Shown here piece after piece: positions 52,099-61,003 of a stretch of DNA of 64,000 bases. How positions within the stretch are numbered: position 1 is the first letter of the stretch; the number at the start of each line of letters is the position of its first letter. The stretch comes from Nitrospinota bacterium (GTDB taxonomy: Bacteria; Nitrospinota_A; UBA7883; JACRLM01): NCBI GenBank assembly GCA_016208975.1, contig JACQXA010000004.1:2077941-2141940 (forward strand), written 5' to 3'. Made by a program: the position numbers and the translations under genes. The notes beneath the pieces are model-generated. The model ran no database searches. It saw only the letters and a program-made list of their open reading frames with translations, and had not been told where the DNA came from.

Positions 52099-52530
52099 CT
52101 AATTCTGGTACACCACCGGGACGCTGGAACCGTCGTGGCATCCGCCCGCTGAACAGGCGCCGCTAGTGGGCTGGGTGACCATGGGCATGGAGTTCCCCTG
52201 GACCGTGGCGGAATATCCGCCGGAGGGGGCGCCGCGCTGGGTGTAAAAGTTGCCGCTGGCGTCGGCCACCACTTCTATTACCGACCCGCCGGACTCGGTG
52301 ATAACGATAACAGCGCCAGGGGCTGTTCTGGCCCCGCCATCCTGATACACGCTTCCGGCGTAGGTGGCGCTGTGGCACTCTTTACAGTTGCGTCCCGTGT
52401 TATGGCTGGACTTGCCGGTTCCGCTTTCTCCCAGGCTCCCCCCTAATTCCTCACCGCAAGCTGATAAAGAAATCGCGGAGAGCAATAGGAACGCCGTTGC
52501 CCCGTTGCAAATCATTTTAGATGGGAACAT
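52099..52530 (-). CDS. Lipoprotein with CXXCH and CX4CH heme-type motifs
   Basis: 143 aa from ATG 52530. A lipoprotein signal ends at the lipobox LSAC. The mature part has NCKECHSATYAGSV, a classic CXXCH, and near the end CSAGGCH, a CX4CH spacing known in some c-type cytochromes. Between them is a beta-rich domain (AVIVITESGGSVIEVVADAS). It is paralogous to the next gene upstream. A mono- or di-heme surface lipoprotein is plausible; heme attachment is not shown. Confidence 0.72.
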   Translation of the reverse strand: MFPSKMICNGATAFLLLSAISLSACGEELGGSLGESGTGKSSHNTGRNCKECHSATYAGSVYQDGGARTAPGAVIVITESGGSVIEVVADASGNFYTQRGAPSGGYSATVQGNSMPMVTQPTSGACSAGGCHDGSSVPVVYQN

Positions 52531-52562
52531 CCGGTTCAAACATCCTCCCTTGATGTGAATCA

Positions 52563-52600
52563 CAAAAACGGCCCCCAGCCTTTTTAAGGCCGGGAGCCGT
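52563..52600 (-). terminator. Intrinsic terminator after the upstream lipoprotein gene
   Basis: On the minus strand ACGGCTCCCGGCC and GGCTGGGGGCCGT pair over 13 bp (two mismatches), followed by TTTTTGTG. It lies 56 nt after the stop of the gene at 52656-53150, so the two lipoprotein paralogues are probably separate transcripts. Confidence 0.8.
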
Positions 52601-52655
52601 CTTACAAAACCTTTTACAAATGCAAACCGTTAAACCGGTTTACGCCCGTTACGCG

Positions 52656-53150
52656 TTACCGCAGGGGCAACACGTTGTGGCACGCGGCGCCGCCGGTGGC
52701 GCAGGAGCCGCTGGTGGGCCGGGTGACCATGGTACCGGCCGCTGTGGAGGAGGTGTAACCGCCCGCAGGGTTGCCGGTGACGCAGAAGGCGCCAGTGGAG
52801 TCGGTGGTGGCGGTAAGAACCGTCCCGGAGGTCTCGGTGATGGTGATGGCGGTGTTGGCCGGGCCGCCGGTTATCCAGTAAGAGGTGGCGTCGGCGGTGT
52901 TACAGGCGGCCGGGGTGGGGGCCGGAGCCGGTTCGCCAGAGGTTCCGCCGGAGGTGGAAGTGTCACCGGAAGTACCGCCGGAGGTGGAAGTGTCCCCGGA
53001 CGTGCCGCCGCTGGTGGACGTATCTCCGGAAGTGCCGCCGGAAGTGGACGAGCTGTCACCGGAAGAAGACGAGGAGCCGCAGGCGCTCATCATCACCGGA
53101 GCCACCGCCAGAAGGGCCGCGAAGGCGTAACGGATAAGTGAGTTGTTCAT
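52656..53150 (-). CDS. Repeat-bearing lipoprotein, paralogue of the 52.1-kb gene
   Basis: 164 aa. Lipobox MSAC, then a Ser/Gly/Thr-rich stretch of about four 10-residue units (TSGGTSGDTS), then a domain (ITITETSGTVLTATTDSTGAF, GYTSSTAAGTMVTRPTSGS) closely like the neighbour. The end has CATGGAACH, a CX6CH motif; the CXXCH of the paralogue is missing. The repeats may act as a flexible stalk lifting the domain from the membrane. Confidence 0.72.
   Translation of the reverse strand: MNNSLIRYAFAALLAVAPVMMSACGSSSSSGDSSSTSGGTSGDTSTSGGTSGDTSTSGGTSGDTSTSGGTSGEPAPAPTPAACNTADATSYWITGGPANTAITITETSGTVLTATTDSTGAFCVTGNPAGGYTSSTAAGTMVTRPTSGSCATGGAACHNVLPLR
52942..53061. repeat. Coding tandem repeat, 30-bp period, about four units
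   Basis: Units such as GTACCGCCGGAGGTGGAAGT (plus strand) repeat with small changes within the lipoprotein gene and encode the TSGGTSGDTS stalk. Copy number probably varies between strains. Confidence 0.8.
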
Positions 53151-53662
53151 TTAAAAAAAAGACCTCCAAATGATGTTTTATATTTCCGCAAAGGGCTTCC
53201 CTAAAAGCCCATTGCCATGAACCTTGTTATAGGCTCCCTCTCTCAAGTCTTCGACAGGAAAAGCAGGTTCCATGCCATGAATAAAGATGCATGTTAGTTA
53301 CGTCTCATTTGATAGCTATCCTTATGAAATGTAATGAATTATAATTTTGAGTGCCGGTTACGCCCCCATAACTTTCCCGGCTTATCGAATAGCGGCTAGC
53401 GTCCTGATTCAGGACAAATGTCCATAACGGAGTGTCCTTAAATGAGTCTTTATCAATTATGGTGGGCGAAGATGAATTTATTATTAAAACCTTCGTGATT
53501 ACAATAAGTACACTTGCCCAAAACCCAAATGCCGGGTAATATTTTTAAACACGATCCACGCCATAGGCCGCGCCGCCCTTATTCAAACCTGCATACCGCC
53601 AGCGGGCGCCGGTAAAAAGTGGCTCTAATGTTTTTTGGCGGTGAAGTTTTGGGGGTGTATTG
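53151..53662. other. 512-bp intergenic region upstream of glgC
   Basis: No gene recognised. It is A+T-rich compared with its flanks. It holds the promoter side of both the lipoprotein (minus) and glgC (plus) and a short hairpin GTCCTG-ATT-CAGGAC. No riboswitch or repeat copy was recognised. Confidence 0.5.
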
Positions 53663-54952
53663 ATGTTAAGAGTGTCGTTGTCTGACACGCTGGCGATGAT
53701 ACTCGGTGGCGGCAGGGGCACAAGGCTTTACCCGCTCACCAAGGAACGATGCAAACCGGCGGTGCCTCTGGGCGGGAAGTACCGTTTGATAGACGTGCCC
53801 ATCTCCAACTGCATAAACAGCGGCCTGCGTCAGATATACATCGTATCCCAGTTTAACAGCGCATCCCTTAACCATCATGTGGCCCAGGCTTACAGGATGG
53901 ACTCGTTCACCAACAGTTTCGTGAGCGTGCTTGCGGCCACCCAGACGGATTTCTGGCGGGAAGACTGGTTTCAGGGCACCGCCGACGCGGTTCGCAAATG
54001 CGTGAGCCTGGCCCATCTGCCCGAATACAAGCGGGTGGTGATATTAAGCGGCGACCAGCTTTACAAGATGGATTACCGCAAAATGCTGGAGACCCACGAG
54101 GCCCACGACGCGGACATAACCATCGGCGTCCTGCCGGTGGAGCGGGACAAGGTGGACGCTTTCGGCATCATGCGCATAGACGGCGAAGATTCCATAGTGG
54201 ATTTCGTGGAGAAACCAAAGGACGCCGAGGTGGTGGAGCGTTACCGGGTTTCCGAGGAGTTCGCCGCGAAAACGGGTATAGCCTACACGGATAAAAGATG
54301 GCTGGCCAGCATGGGGATATACGTGTTCGACTCCAGGGTCCTGCTGGAGATATTGAAGGATGAAAGCCAGATAGATTTCGGACGGGACGTTATACCCTCG
54401 GCCCTTTCGCGATATAAAACCTGCGCCCACCTTTTCGACGGGTATTGGGAAGACATAGGAACCATAAAATCATTCTTCGAGGCCAACATAATGCTTGGCG
54501 CCCGCTGGCCGGAATTCGACTTTTACGGTGACGAGGCCAGCAAGATTTTCACCAACCAGCGCTACCTGAACGCCTCCCGGCTGATGGGGGCGCATGTGAC
54601 CGAGTCCATGATAAGCGACGGTTGCTTTATAGACGAGGGGACGGCCATCATAAAATCGGTAATCGGGTTGCGGAGTTCCATAGGGGCCGGGTCGCACATC
54701 GAGGAGGCGGTGATATTCGGGGCGGACTACTACAAACGGCCGGAGATGGAATCGGCCAGGCCGCCCCTGGGCATCGGGCCGAACACGCTTATCAAGAGGG
54801 CGATACTGGACAAGAACGTTACCATCGGCGCCGGGGCGAAAATAGTAAACCGCCACAATACCGAACACGAGGATGGGGAATTTTACCATATCCGCAACGG
54901 GGTTGTGGTTATCCCCAAAGGGGCTGTGGTGCCGCCGGGCGCGGTGATTTAA
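53663..54952 (+). CDS. glgC: Glucose-1-phosphate adenylyltransferase
   Basis: 429 aa from ATG 53663. ILGGGRGTRLYPLTKERCKP is the nucleotide-binding start, and WFQGTADAVR, VVILSGDQLYKMDY and FVEKPKDAEV are the catalytic-core blocks. The C-terminal left-handed beta helix includes ISDGCFIDEGTAI and NVTIGAGAKIVN. It makes ADP-glucose for glycogen. GlgA or branching enzyme are not in the window. A MITE copy lies 41 bp after the stop. Confidence 0.97.
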   Translation: MLRVSLSDTLAMILGGGRGTRLYPLTKERCKPAVPLGGKYRLIDVPISNCINSGLRQIYIVSQFNSASLNHHVAQAYRMDSFTNSFVSVLAATQTDFWREDWFQGTADAVRKCVSLAHLPEYKRVVILSGDQLYKMDYRKMLETHEAHDADITIGVLPVERDKVDAFGIMRIDGEDSIVDFVEKPKDAEVVERYRVSEEFAAKTGIAYTDKRWLASMGIYVFDSRVLLEILKDESQIDFGRDVIPSALSRYKTCAHLFDGYWEDIGTIKSFFEANIMLGARWPEFDFYGDEASKIFTNQRYLNASRLMGAHVTESMISDGCFIDEGTAIIKSVIGLRSSIGAGSHIEEAVIFGADYYKRPEMESARPPLGIGPNTLIKRAILDKNVTIGAGAKIVNRHNTEHEDGEFYHIRNGVVVIPKGAVVPPGAVI

Positions 54953-54993
54953 CAGCGGTATTCGTGGCGCGCAATAGCGCCACCTCCTTTATA

Positions 54994-55144
54994 GGTGGTG
55001 TCCCAGTTTGAATCTCAAATAATAGACAGATCCTTCACTCCGCTTGCGCTTCGTTCAGGATGACAATGTTATCAACGGTTTTTATATTGTCATTCTGAGC
55101 GTAAGTGAAGAATCTCCCCTGTACTTTCAAACTGGGACACCACC
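54994..55144 (+). mobile_element. MITE-like element, copy 2
   Basis: 151 bp. Both terminal repeats are perfect over 19 bp (GGTGGTGTCCCAGTTTGAA). Target duplication CCTTTATA at 54986-54993 and 55145-55152. Almost identical to copy 1, including flanks, so the element and its surrounding REP sequence were duplicated together. Confidence 0.88.
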
Positions 55145-55152
55145 CCTTTATA

Positions 55153-55313
55153 GCCAAACTTTCTTCATCCGCTTCGCCGGGGTCGCCCGACCCCGGGCGA
55201 TATCCAGTAGGGGCGATTTGCTAATCGCCCAGGGGAAAGTCAACAGGTTGCCAGCATAGGAATCCGTGGTCGGGCCACCACGGGGAAGCGTTCATAGCGC
55301 CACCTCCTTTATA
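55153..55313. repeat. REP-like palindrome cluster C
   Basis: Includes CCGGGGTCGCCCGACCCCGG (55177-55196), GGGCGATT/AATCGCCC (55211-55230), and a degraded GGTCGGGCCACCACGGGG copy near 55268. The order matches the hemL-side cluster followed by cluster B. Confidence 0.85.
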
Positions 55314-55452
55314 GGTGGTGTCTCAGTTTGAATCTCAAATAATAGACAGATCCTTCACTTCGCTTGCGCTTCGCTCAGGATGACAATGTTATCAACGGCT
55401 TTTATATTGTCATTCTGAGCGTAAGTGAAGAATCTCCCCTGTACTTTCAAAC
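55314..55452 (+). mobile_element. MITE-like element, copy 3 (right end truncated)
   Basis: 139 bp. The left terminal repeat is present with one change (GGTGGTGTCTCAG). The right end stops after TTCAAAC and is fused to GCCACCACAGGGAAGCG, a REP-type sequence. It has lost 12 bp of its right inverted repeat and should be immobile. Confidence 0.8.
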
Positions 55453-55515
55453 GCCACCACAGGGAAGCGTTAGAGTAGGAATCCGTGGTCGGGCCACCAC
55501 GGGGAAGCGTTTAAA
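55453..55515. repeat. REP-like remnant
   Basis: GCCACCACAGGGAAGCG and a further CCGTGGTCGGGCCACCACGG-type unit near 55482-55502, ending 105 bp before motB. Confidence 0.7.
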
Positions 55516-55619
55516 TCGCCACCCCAATCCTGTCCTCACAACAGCTCCCATGATATGGTATTATTCCAAAGTTTCGCCCAAAGCCAGGCTTTGGAATGTA
55601 TGTTACTGTTACAGGTTAT

Positions 55620-56489
55620 ATGGCTAAGAAAGAAGAGAATGTGGAGCCGGAGATTATCCGGATAGTCAAGAAAGGCCACGGCGGACATCACGGCGGGTCA
55701 TGGAAAGTGGCCTATGCCGACTTCGTTACGGCCATGATGGCGTTTTTCCTGCTCCTTTGGCTGTTAAGCATGGTGTCCAAGGAGAAGAAAATACTGCTGT
55801 CCCAATACTTCAACAACGTGAGCCTTTCCAACGTGAAGGGGGGCTTGCCGTTTATGGAGTCCGGCTCCCGCAACCTTACCGAAGAACAGCACGACCTTAT
55901 AACGTCGCTGTCGGTGGACAGCGAGAAGATCTCCGAAAAGATGCCGGGTGGAAAGCCGGTAATGTCTGAAATTGAAAAGGCGCTGGTGTCCAAACTTATG
56001 GAGATAGCCGACCAGGTGCGGGTGAACTCGGCGGAAGAAGGGGTTCGCATAGAGATAGGCGATACGGAGAAAAGCAGGCTGTTCCAGCCGGGGGGCGCGG
56101 TTCTAACCGACAACGCGAAGAAAATCATCCACGCGGTGGCGGACAACATAAAGGGGCATGTTACCAGGCTTTCCATAGAGAGCCATTCGGAGACTTTCAA
56201 AGACCAGAAAGAGGATAGCGCGTGGGAGATGTCTTTGGCCCGGGCCATGGCCGTTCGCGCGGAGCTGGAAGCCAGCGGGGTGAACCCGTTTTCCATCGAG
56301 AAGATCATAAGTTACGGTGACAGGCTGTTGGTGGACAAGGCAAATCCGGGGAGCGTGGTGAACAACCGGGTGAACATAGTACTGCTGGACAATAGCAGGA
56401 AGGATAAGTCTAAAGAAGACGGCAATGGCGCCCCGGCCCCAGCGCAGGGCGCGGCTGGCGCGGGAGCGCCCGCCCCCGCCACCCACTAG
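55620..56489 (+). CDS. motB: Flagellar motor stator protein MotB
   Basis: 289 aa from ATG 55620. KKGHGGHHGGSWKVAYADF at residues 17-35 carries the stator Asp (Asp34) at the start of the single membrane helix (MMAFFLLLWLLSM). The C-terminal half is an OmpA-type domain (LSIESHSETF, NRVNIVLLD) that grips peptidoglycan. The ion channel needs MotA, which is not adjacent; this isolated motB is unusual. A Pro/Ala-rich tail follows. Confidence 0.92.
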   Translation: MAKKEENVEPEIIRIVKKGHGGHHGGSWKVAYADFVTAMMAFFLLLWLLSMVSKEKKILLSQYFNNVSLSNVKGGLPFMESGSRNLTEEQHDLITSLSVDSEKISEKMPGGKPVMSEIEKALVSKLMEIADQVRVNSAEEGVRIEIGDTEKSRLFQPGGAVLTDNAKKIIHAVADNIKGHVTRLSIESHSETFKDQKEDSAWEMSLARAMAVRAELEASGVNPFSIEKIISYGDRLLVDKANPGSVVNNRVNIVLLDNSRKDKSKEDGNGAPAPAQGAAGAGAPAPATH

Positions 56490-56505
56490 CGGGCGGAGCG
56501 CGTGT

Positions 56506-56691
56506 CTAGAATTTACCGAGCGCTACAAGTATAAGCCCGGCCACCATAAGCATTAACCCGCCCATCCTCAAGGCCGTGCGGGGAGTCTTGAGGAGTATGG
56601 CCGAGACTTTTTTCATTTGTTCCGGCGCCACGAAATACGGGACACCTTCGATAACCATCACCATGCCAACGACCATCACGAAAAGCTTCAT
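56506..56691 (-). CDS. DUF2065 small membrane protein (YjeT-like)
   Basis: 61 aa with two membrane helices: MVVGMVMVIEGVPYFVAPEQ and MGGLMLMVAGLILVALG. The EGxPYFxxP motif and length are those of DUF2065/YjeT, of unknown role. It is convergent with motB (16-nt gap). Confidence 0.88.
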   Translation of the reverse strand: MKLFVMVVGMVMVIEGVPYFVAPEQMKKVSAILLKTPRTALRMGGLMLMVAGLILVALGKF

Positions 56692-56784
56692 TTAAACAGC
56701 GCCTCGGGTGTATATGGAAAAAACCATTATACAAAAAAACGCCCGGTTAAGGATTAATGGGCGGGATTACAGACGAAGCGGTTT

Positions 56785-56959
56785 TTATGGCGCGCTTGCA
56801 CGGCCTGTTACATTATTTGCAGGACGGCGTATTTTACCGGTTCTTCCGTCCAGATACCCAGTCATGGGTTTCCAGTAATATATATTGAAAAGATCCTCAT
56901 CCTTCGTGATCAATCCCACATGCCCGCCGATGGGGCTTTCGCGATATAAAGATTCTTTC
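56785..56959 (-). pseudogene. 3' gene fragment cut by a MITE
   Basis: An open stretch ends at 56785 with readable protein-like sequence (LYRESPIGGHVGLITKDEDL, then FNIYYWKPMTGYLDG), but at 56960 it meets the terminal repeat of MITE copy 4. In the sequence joined across the element, an in-frame TAG occurs soon upstream. It is probably the end of a larger lost gene. No family recognised. Confidence 0.5.
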
Positions 56960-57104
56960 GGTAGTGTCCCAGTTTGGAAGTAAGGGGGGGCACTTACGCC
57001 CAGAATGACAATATAAAAGCCGTTGATAACATTGTCATCCCGGGCGAAGCGCAAGCGAAGTGGAGGATCTGTCTGTTATTTGAGATTCAAACTGAGACAC
57101 CACC
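56960..57104 (-). mobile_element. MITE-like element, copy 4 (inverted)
   Basis: 145 bp in opposite orientation, recognisable from ATTGTCATCCCGGGC and AGCCGTTGATAACATTGTC. Terminal repeats GGTAGTGTCCCAGTTTGGA and TTCAAACTGAGACACCACC are imperfect. Flanks ATTCTTTC (56952-56959) and CTTCTTTC (57105-57112) match at 7 of 8 bases: an independent insertion with its own target duplication. Confidence 0.8.
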
Positions 57105-57250
57105 CTTCTTTCCCTTCCGTTTGATCTCGCCGGCCAACCTAAGGTGTAAACGATGTCCCCGGTCAATGTGTAAATGATGTATCAGGTCTGAACCATCTCC
57201 CTGCCACTCCCTCGAGGGGAGAGGCAAGGAGAAGAGAAATCCCTGACTAT
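57105..57250. other. Possible IS-end remnant between MITE copy 4 and trpB2
   Basis: GTGTAAACGATGT (57144-57156) and GTGTAAATGATGT (57168-57180) are near-identical direct repeats at a 24-bp period, separated by CCCCGGTCAAT. Repeated TGT-type motifs of this kind occur at ends of some insertion sequences. No transposase remains. The assignment is tentative. Confidence 0.35.
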
Positions 57251-58654
57251 CTAAACTTCCACGGCCTCCCTGGGTTTGCCGGTGTAGCCTGCGGGTTTGG
57301 GTAACGGCTCTATGGCTTTCAAGGCCCGTTCCACGCCCGCTTCGTCCATCCGGTCGTCCACAAGCTTGCCTTCGAAATAATTGTCGTATGCGGCCATGTC
57401 GAAATGCCCGTGGCCGGAAAGGTTGAACAGTATCACCCGCTCTTTCCCTTCTTCTTTCGCCCGCTGGGCCTCCACAATGGCGTGGCGGATGGCGTGGGAG
57501 GATTCCGGCGCCGGGATTATCCCTTCGGCGCGGCAGAAGGTGATGGCCGCGTCGAAACACTCCAGCTGGGGATAGGCCGCCGCCTCGATGATGTTGTCCA
57601 GCAACATCTGGCTTGTGATGGGCGACGCCGAGTGATACCGCAGGCCGCCGGCGTGGATGCCGGGCGGTACGAAATCGTGACCGAGGGTGAACGATGGGAT
57701 AAGGGGCGTAAGCTGAGCGGTGTCGCCGAAATCGTAGGCGTATATCCCCTTGGTGAGGGTGGGGCATGAGGCGGGCTCCACCGCCACAATGCGCACGTTC
57801 TTGCCGTGAGCCCTGTCCCGGACGTAGGGGTGGGCGATGCCGCCGAAGTTGGAGCCGCCGCCGCAACAGCCGATGACCACGTCCGGGTACGCCCCGGCCA
57901 TCTCCATCTGCTTTTGCGCTTCCAGCCCGATTACAGTCTGGTGCAATAGCACATGGTTTAACACCGAACCCAGCGCATAGTTGGTGTCCGGATTGGTTGC
58001 GGCCACTTCCACCGCCTCGGATATGGCTATGCCAAGGCTACCGGTGGAGTTGGGGTCACGGGCCAGTATCATCCTTCCGGCGTTGGTGGTGTTTGAGGGG
58101 GAGGGGATAACCTTGCCGCCCCAGCAGTTCATCATGTACCGCCGGTAGGGTTTCTGTTCGTAACTCACCTTCACCATGTACACCAGCACTTCCAGCCCGA
58201 ACATGTTTCCCGCCAGGCTCATGGCGGAGCCCCACTGGCCCGCGCCGGTTTCGGTGGCTATCTTTTTGATGCCCGCCTGCTTGTTGTAATAGGCCTGGGC
58301 CACGGCGGTGTTGGGCTTGTGGCTACCGGCGGGCGAGCCGCCCTCGTACTTGTAAAATATCCTGGCGGGCGTGCCCAGCGCCTTTTCCAGCCTGCGGGCC
58401 CGGAACAGCGGGGAAGGGCGCCACATGGCGTAAATGTCCAGCACCTCCTGGGGGATGTCTATCCACCGCTCGGCGCTTACCTCTTGCTCGATCAGGGCCA
58501 TGGGGAAAAGCGGGGCCAGGTCTTGCGGCCCCACGGGCTGGCCCGTGCCGGGGTGGAGCGGCGGCTGGGGCGGATTTGGAAGGTCGGCCAGAACGTTGTA
58601 CCACTGCCTTGGGATATCCGAATTGTTCAGGAGATACTTGGTTTGCTCAGGCAT
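57251..58654 (-). CDS. trpB2: TrpB2-type tryptophan synthase beta-like PLP enzyme
   Basis: 467 aa from ATG 58654 (GGGGG 8 nt upstream). The longer TrpB2 form: [11 protein letters not shown]-type block [33 protein letters not shown] with the PLP Lys, [11 protein letters not shown] and [11 protein letters not shown] as phosphate loop. TrpB2 turns indole (or a related substrate) and serine into tryptophan without a required TrpA partner. No other trp gene is nearby, which is usual for trpB2. Confidence 0.93.
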   Translation of the reverse strand: MPEQTKYLLNNSDIPRQWYNVLADLPNPPQPPLHPGTGQPVGPQDLAPLFPMALIEQEVSAERWIDIPQEVLDIYAMWRPSPLFRARRLEKALGTPARIFYKYEGGSPAGSHKPNTAVAQAYYNKQAGIKKIATETGAGQWGSAMSLAGNMFGLEVLVYMVKVSYEQKPYRRYMMNCWGGKVIPSPSNTTNAGRMILARDPNSTGSLGIAISEAVEVAATNPDTNYALGSVLNHVLLHQTVIGLEAQKQMEMAGAYPDVVIGCCGGGSNFGGIAHPYVRDRAHGKNVRIVAVEPASCPTLTKGIYAYDFGDTAQLTPLIPSFTLGHDFVPPGIHAGGLRYHSASPITSQMLLDNIIEAAAYPQLECFDAAITFCRAEGIIPAPESSHAIRHAIVEAQRAKEEGKERVILFNLSGHGHFDMAAYDNYFEGKLVDDRMDEAGVERALKAIEPLPKPAGYTGKPREAVEV

Positions 58655-58810
58655 TTTATTTTCCCCCCGGTTCGTGAAATAAGAGGTTGCGCCCGGAGGT
58701 TTGCGGAAATTTCCCCGGGTAGTGGAGATTTTAGTTGGTTTAGGGAGTTTCAATCAAGAAAGATTAAAGGGCTGGCCGATAGGCCCGGCGTTATCTGTTA
58801 ACATATCCGC

Positions 58811-59248
58811 ATGATTGATTTTTCGGCAACCCTGGCCGGTGGCCCGGCTATCCGAGCGGGGGTGGACATTTGCTCGCAATACCGCATCCGCCATGCGGCG
58901 GAACGGCATGGGGAGCGGTTCATCCATCAGGTGTTCACCGAACGGGAGATAGCGTATTGCTCCACCCAGGCGGACCCGTATCCATCTTATACCGCCCGGT
59001 TCGCCGCCAAGGAGGCGGTGATGAAACTGCTGGGCAAAGGGGTGTGGGTTATCCCCTTCACCAATGTGGAGGTGGGCCGGGGGGCAGAAGGCAGGCCGTT
59101 CATCATCCTCACCGGAAAGGCCGAGGAACTGGCCCGGGAACTGGGGATCAAGAGCATGGACGTAACCATATCCCACGAGAAAGATGGTTACGCCGTGGCG
59201 TTTGTGACGGCGCTGGCGGACCCAAAAAAGCCTTCTTCCGGCCGTTAG
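58811..59248 (+). CDS. acpS: Holo-[acyl-carrier-protein] synthase
   Basis: 145 aa. RAGVDICSQYRIR with the Mg-binding Asp, FTEREIAYC and ARFAAKEAVMKLLG with the Glu/Lys pair, and SHEKDGYAVAFV define AcpS, which puts the phosphopantetheine arm on acyl carrier protein. The N-terminus is about 15 residues longer than usual. Precedes dnaX by 50 nt. Confidence 0.94.
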   Translation: MIDFSATLAGGPAIRAGVDICSQYRIRHAAERHGERFIHQVFTEREIAYCSTQADPYPSYTARFAAKEAVMKLLGKGVWVIPFTNVEVGRGAEGRPFIILTGKAEELARELGIKSMDVTISHEKDGYAVAFVTALADPKKPSSGR

Positions 59249-59298
59249 GCTCCCTTGGTGTTACAATATCGGCTCTGGTTTTCTGATATAAAATTCCC

Positions 59299-60975
59299 AT
59301 GGAACAAAAACACGTAGTATCGGCCAGGAAATTCCGGCCCCAAACTTTTTCCCAGGTGGTGGGGCAACAGCACATCGTGCGCGCCCTGGGCTATGCCTTG
59401 AACTCGGGCAGGATAGCCCACGGCTATCTTTTCGCCGGGACGCGGGGCGTGGGCAAGACCACCACCGCCCGGATCCTTGCCAAGGCGCTCAACTGCATAA
59501 AAGGCCCCACGGCGGAACCCTGCCTTGAATGCGCCAATTGCAAGGAGATAGCCGCAGGGACATCTGTTGACGTAATAGAGATAGACGGAGCCTCCAACCG
59601 TGGCATTGAGAACATCCGGGAGCTGAGGGAGAACGCCCGGTTCTCCCCCACCAGTTCGCGGCACAAGATATACATAATCGACGAGGTCCACCAGATAACC
59701 AAAGACGGTTTCAACGCCCTGTTGAAAACCCTGGAAGAGCCGCCCGCCCACGTGGTGTTCATCTTCGCCACCACGGAACTGGCCAAGGTGCCGGTGACCA
59801 TACTTTCCCGGTGCCAGGTGTTCGAATACCGGAGCATCTCCCTTGCCGACATCGCAAAACAGCTGGAGATGATAGCCGGACACGAGGGGGTGGAGGCGAC
59901 GCCCACGGCCATTCAACTGTTGGCGCGGCGGGCCAAAGGCTCCATGCGGGACGCGCAGTCGCTGTTCGACCAGGCGGCGGCGTATGGCGGCGGAAAAGTT
60001 ACCGAGGAGGACATCCAGCTGATACTTGGTCTGGTCAACAGGTCCACGCTGATAAATGTCATGGACGCGGCGACCCGGCAGGACAAGGCGTCGCTGTTGG
60101 AGCTGTCGGAGATGGTTGCCCAGTCGGGTTACGACCCGGCGCTGTTCGTGGAAGAGCTGTTGGAAACCGTGCGGGACATCATGGCGGTTAAGATAAAACC
60201 GGAAAACGCGGCGCGGCTTGCCGAAGAGGAGCGCGCCCCGGTGGAAAACTGGGCGCGGGCGCTGGATTTCGACGAGATACAAAGGTTCTTCAGCTCCCTT
60301 GTGCAGACAATGGAAGAGATGCGGTATTCCCACATGCCAACGCTGAACCTTGCCATGGGGCTTCTGCGGCTGTCGGAAAAACGTGGCATGGCGCGAATAG
60401 AGGACATTCTGGACAGGGTGGCCCGCGCCGAGGCCATCGTGGAAAAAGGGGTTCCCGGCGCGGAAAGGGCCGCCCCGGCGCCTTTGCGCATTCCGCAGGG
60501 CTCAAACGCCGCTAAAAAGCTGGAGCCAAACCTGGAGCCCGCCCCGGCGGAGATAACCAAAGCCTTCAGCCAGGGCGGCGCGGAAGATTTAAAGAAAGCG
60601 TTCCAGACGGCCCGCCCGGTTCTCATTGGATATCTGCAGAACGCAACCCTGGCCCTGCGGGACATGAACTATACGATAACGGTGGACGACCTGCTCGCCA
60701 GGGAACATCTGGAAGAGCCGGAAACCAGGAAGACACTGGAGGACATCGCCCAGAAAGTCACCGGAAAAGCGTTGCGGCAGGTGGTTGTTTACCAGCCTGA
60801 AAAAAAAAAGGAAACTGACCCCCAGTTAGCAAGGAATAAGGAGATAGAATCCTCCATAAAAAAACACCTCACCGAAACGCCCATCGTGCAGAGCGCACTG
60901 GAGATATTCGGCGGGGACATTGTGGACGTGAAGGTAAGGAAAGACGGCAGGTTAAACCCGCCATCGGATAACTGA
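59299..60975 (+). CDS. dnaX: DNA polymerase III subunit gamma/tau
   Basis: 558 aa. RKFRPQTFSQVVGQQHIVRA starts the clamp-loader domain, FAGTRGVGKTTTARILAKAL is Walker A, and CLECANCKEIAAG is the zinc module. YIIDEVHQITKDGFNALLKT is Walker B plus sensor. The C-terminal 190 residues are a tau-like extension. It loads the beta clamp during replication. dnaX-ybaB-recR is a widely conserved order. Confidence 0.97.
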   Translation: MEQKHVVSARKFRPQTFSQVVGQQHIVRALGYALNSGRIAHGYLFAGTRGVGKTTTARILAKALNCIKGPTAEPCLECANCKEIAAGTSVDVIEIDGASNRGIENIRELRENARFSPTSSRHKIYIIDEVHQITKDGFNALLKTLEEPPAHVVFIFATTELAKVPVTILSRCQVFEYRSISLADIAKQLEMIAGHEGVEATPTAIQLLARRAKGSMRDAQSLFDQAAAYGGGKVTEEDIQLILGLVNRSTLINVMDAATRQDKASLLELSEMVAQSGYDPALFVEELLETVRDIMAVKIKPENAARLAEEERAPVENWARALDFDEIQRFFSSLVQTMEEMRYSHMPTLNLAMGLLRLSEKRGMARIEDILDRVARAEAIVEKGVPGAERAAPAPLRIPQGSNAAKKLEPNLEPAPAEITKAFSQGGAEDLKKAFQTARPVLIGYLQNATLALRDMNYTITVDDLLAREHLEEPETRKTLEDIAQKVTGKALRQVVVYQPEKKKETDPQLARNKEIESSIKKHLTETPIVQSALEIFGGDIVDVKVRKDGRLNPPSDN

Positions 60976-61003
60976 TTATCGAATTTATTGGAGAGTTTAA
61001 GAG

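Noticed and set aside
52942-53061. 30-bp repeats considered as a CRISPR array
   Set aside because: Units are contiguous without spacers and encode the lipoprotein stalk; no cas genes nearby.
52620-53141. Plus-strand Gly-rich frame opposite the lipoprotein gene
   Set aside because: Its Gly/Arg-rich sequence is the shadow of the Ser/Gly/Thr stalk repeats; the minus frame has signal peptide and lipobox.
55020-55627. Repeated small frames containing ILSVSEESPLYFQT
   Set aside because: They are translations of the MITE interior, repeated with each copy, and not conserved as protein.
59245-60333. Minus-strand frame of 362 codons opposite dnaX
   Set aside because: High-GC shadow of dnaX, whose motifs are complete on the plus strand.
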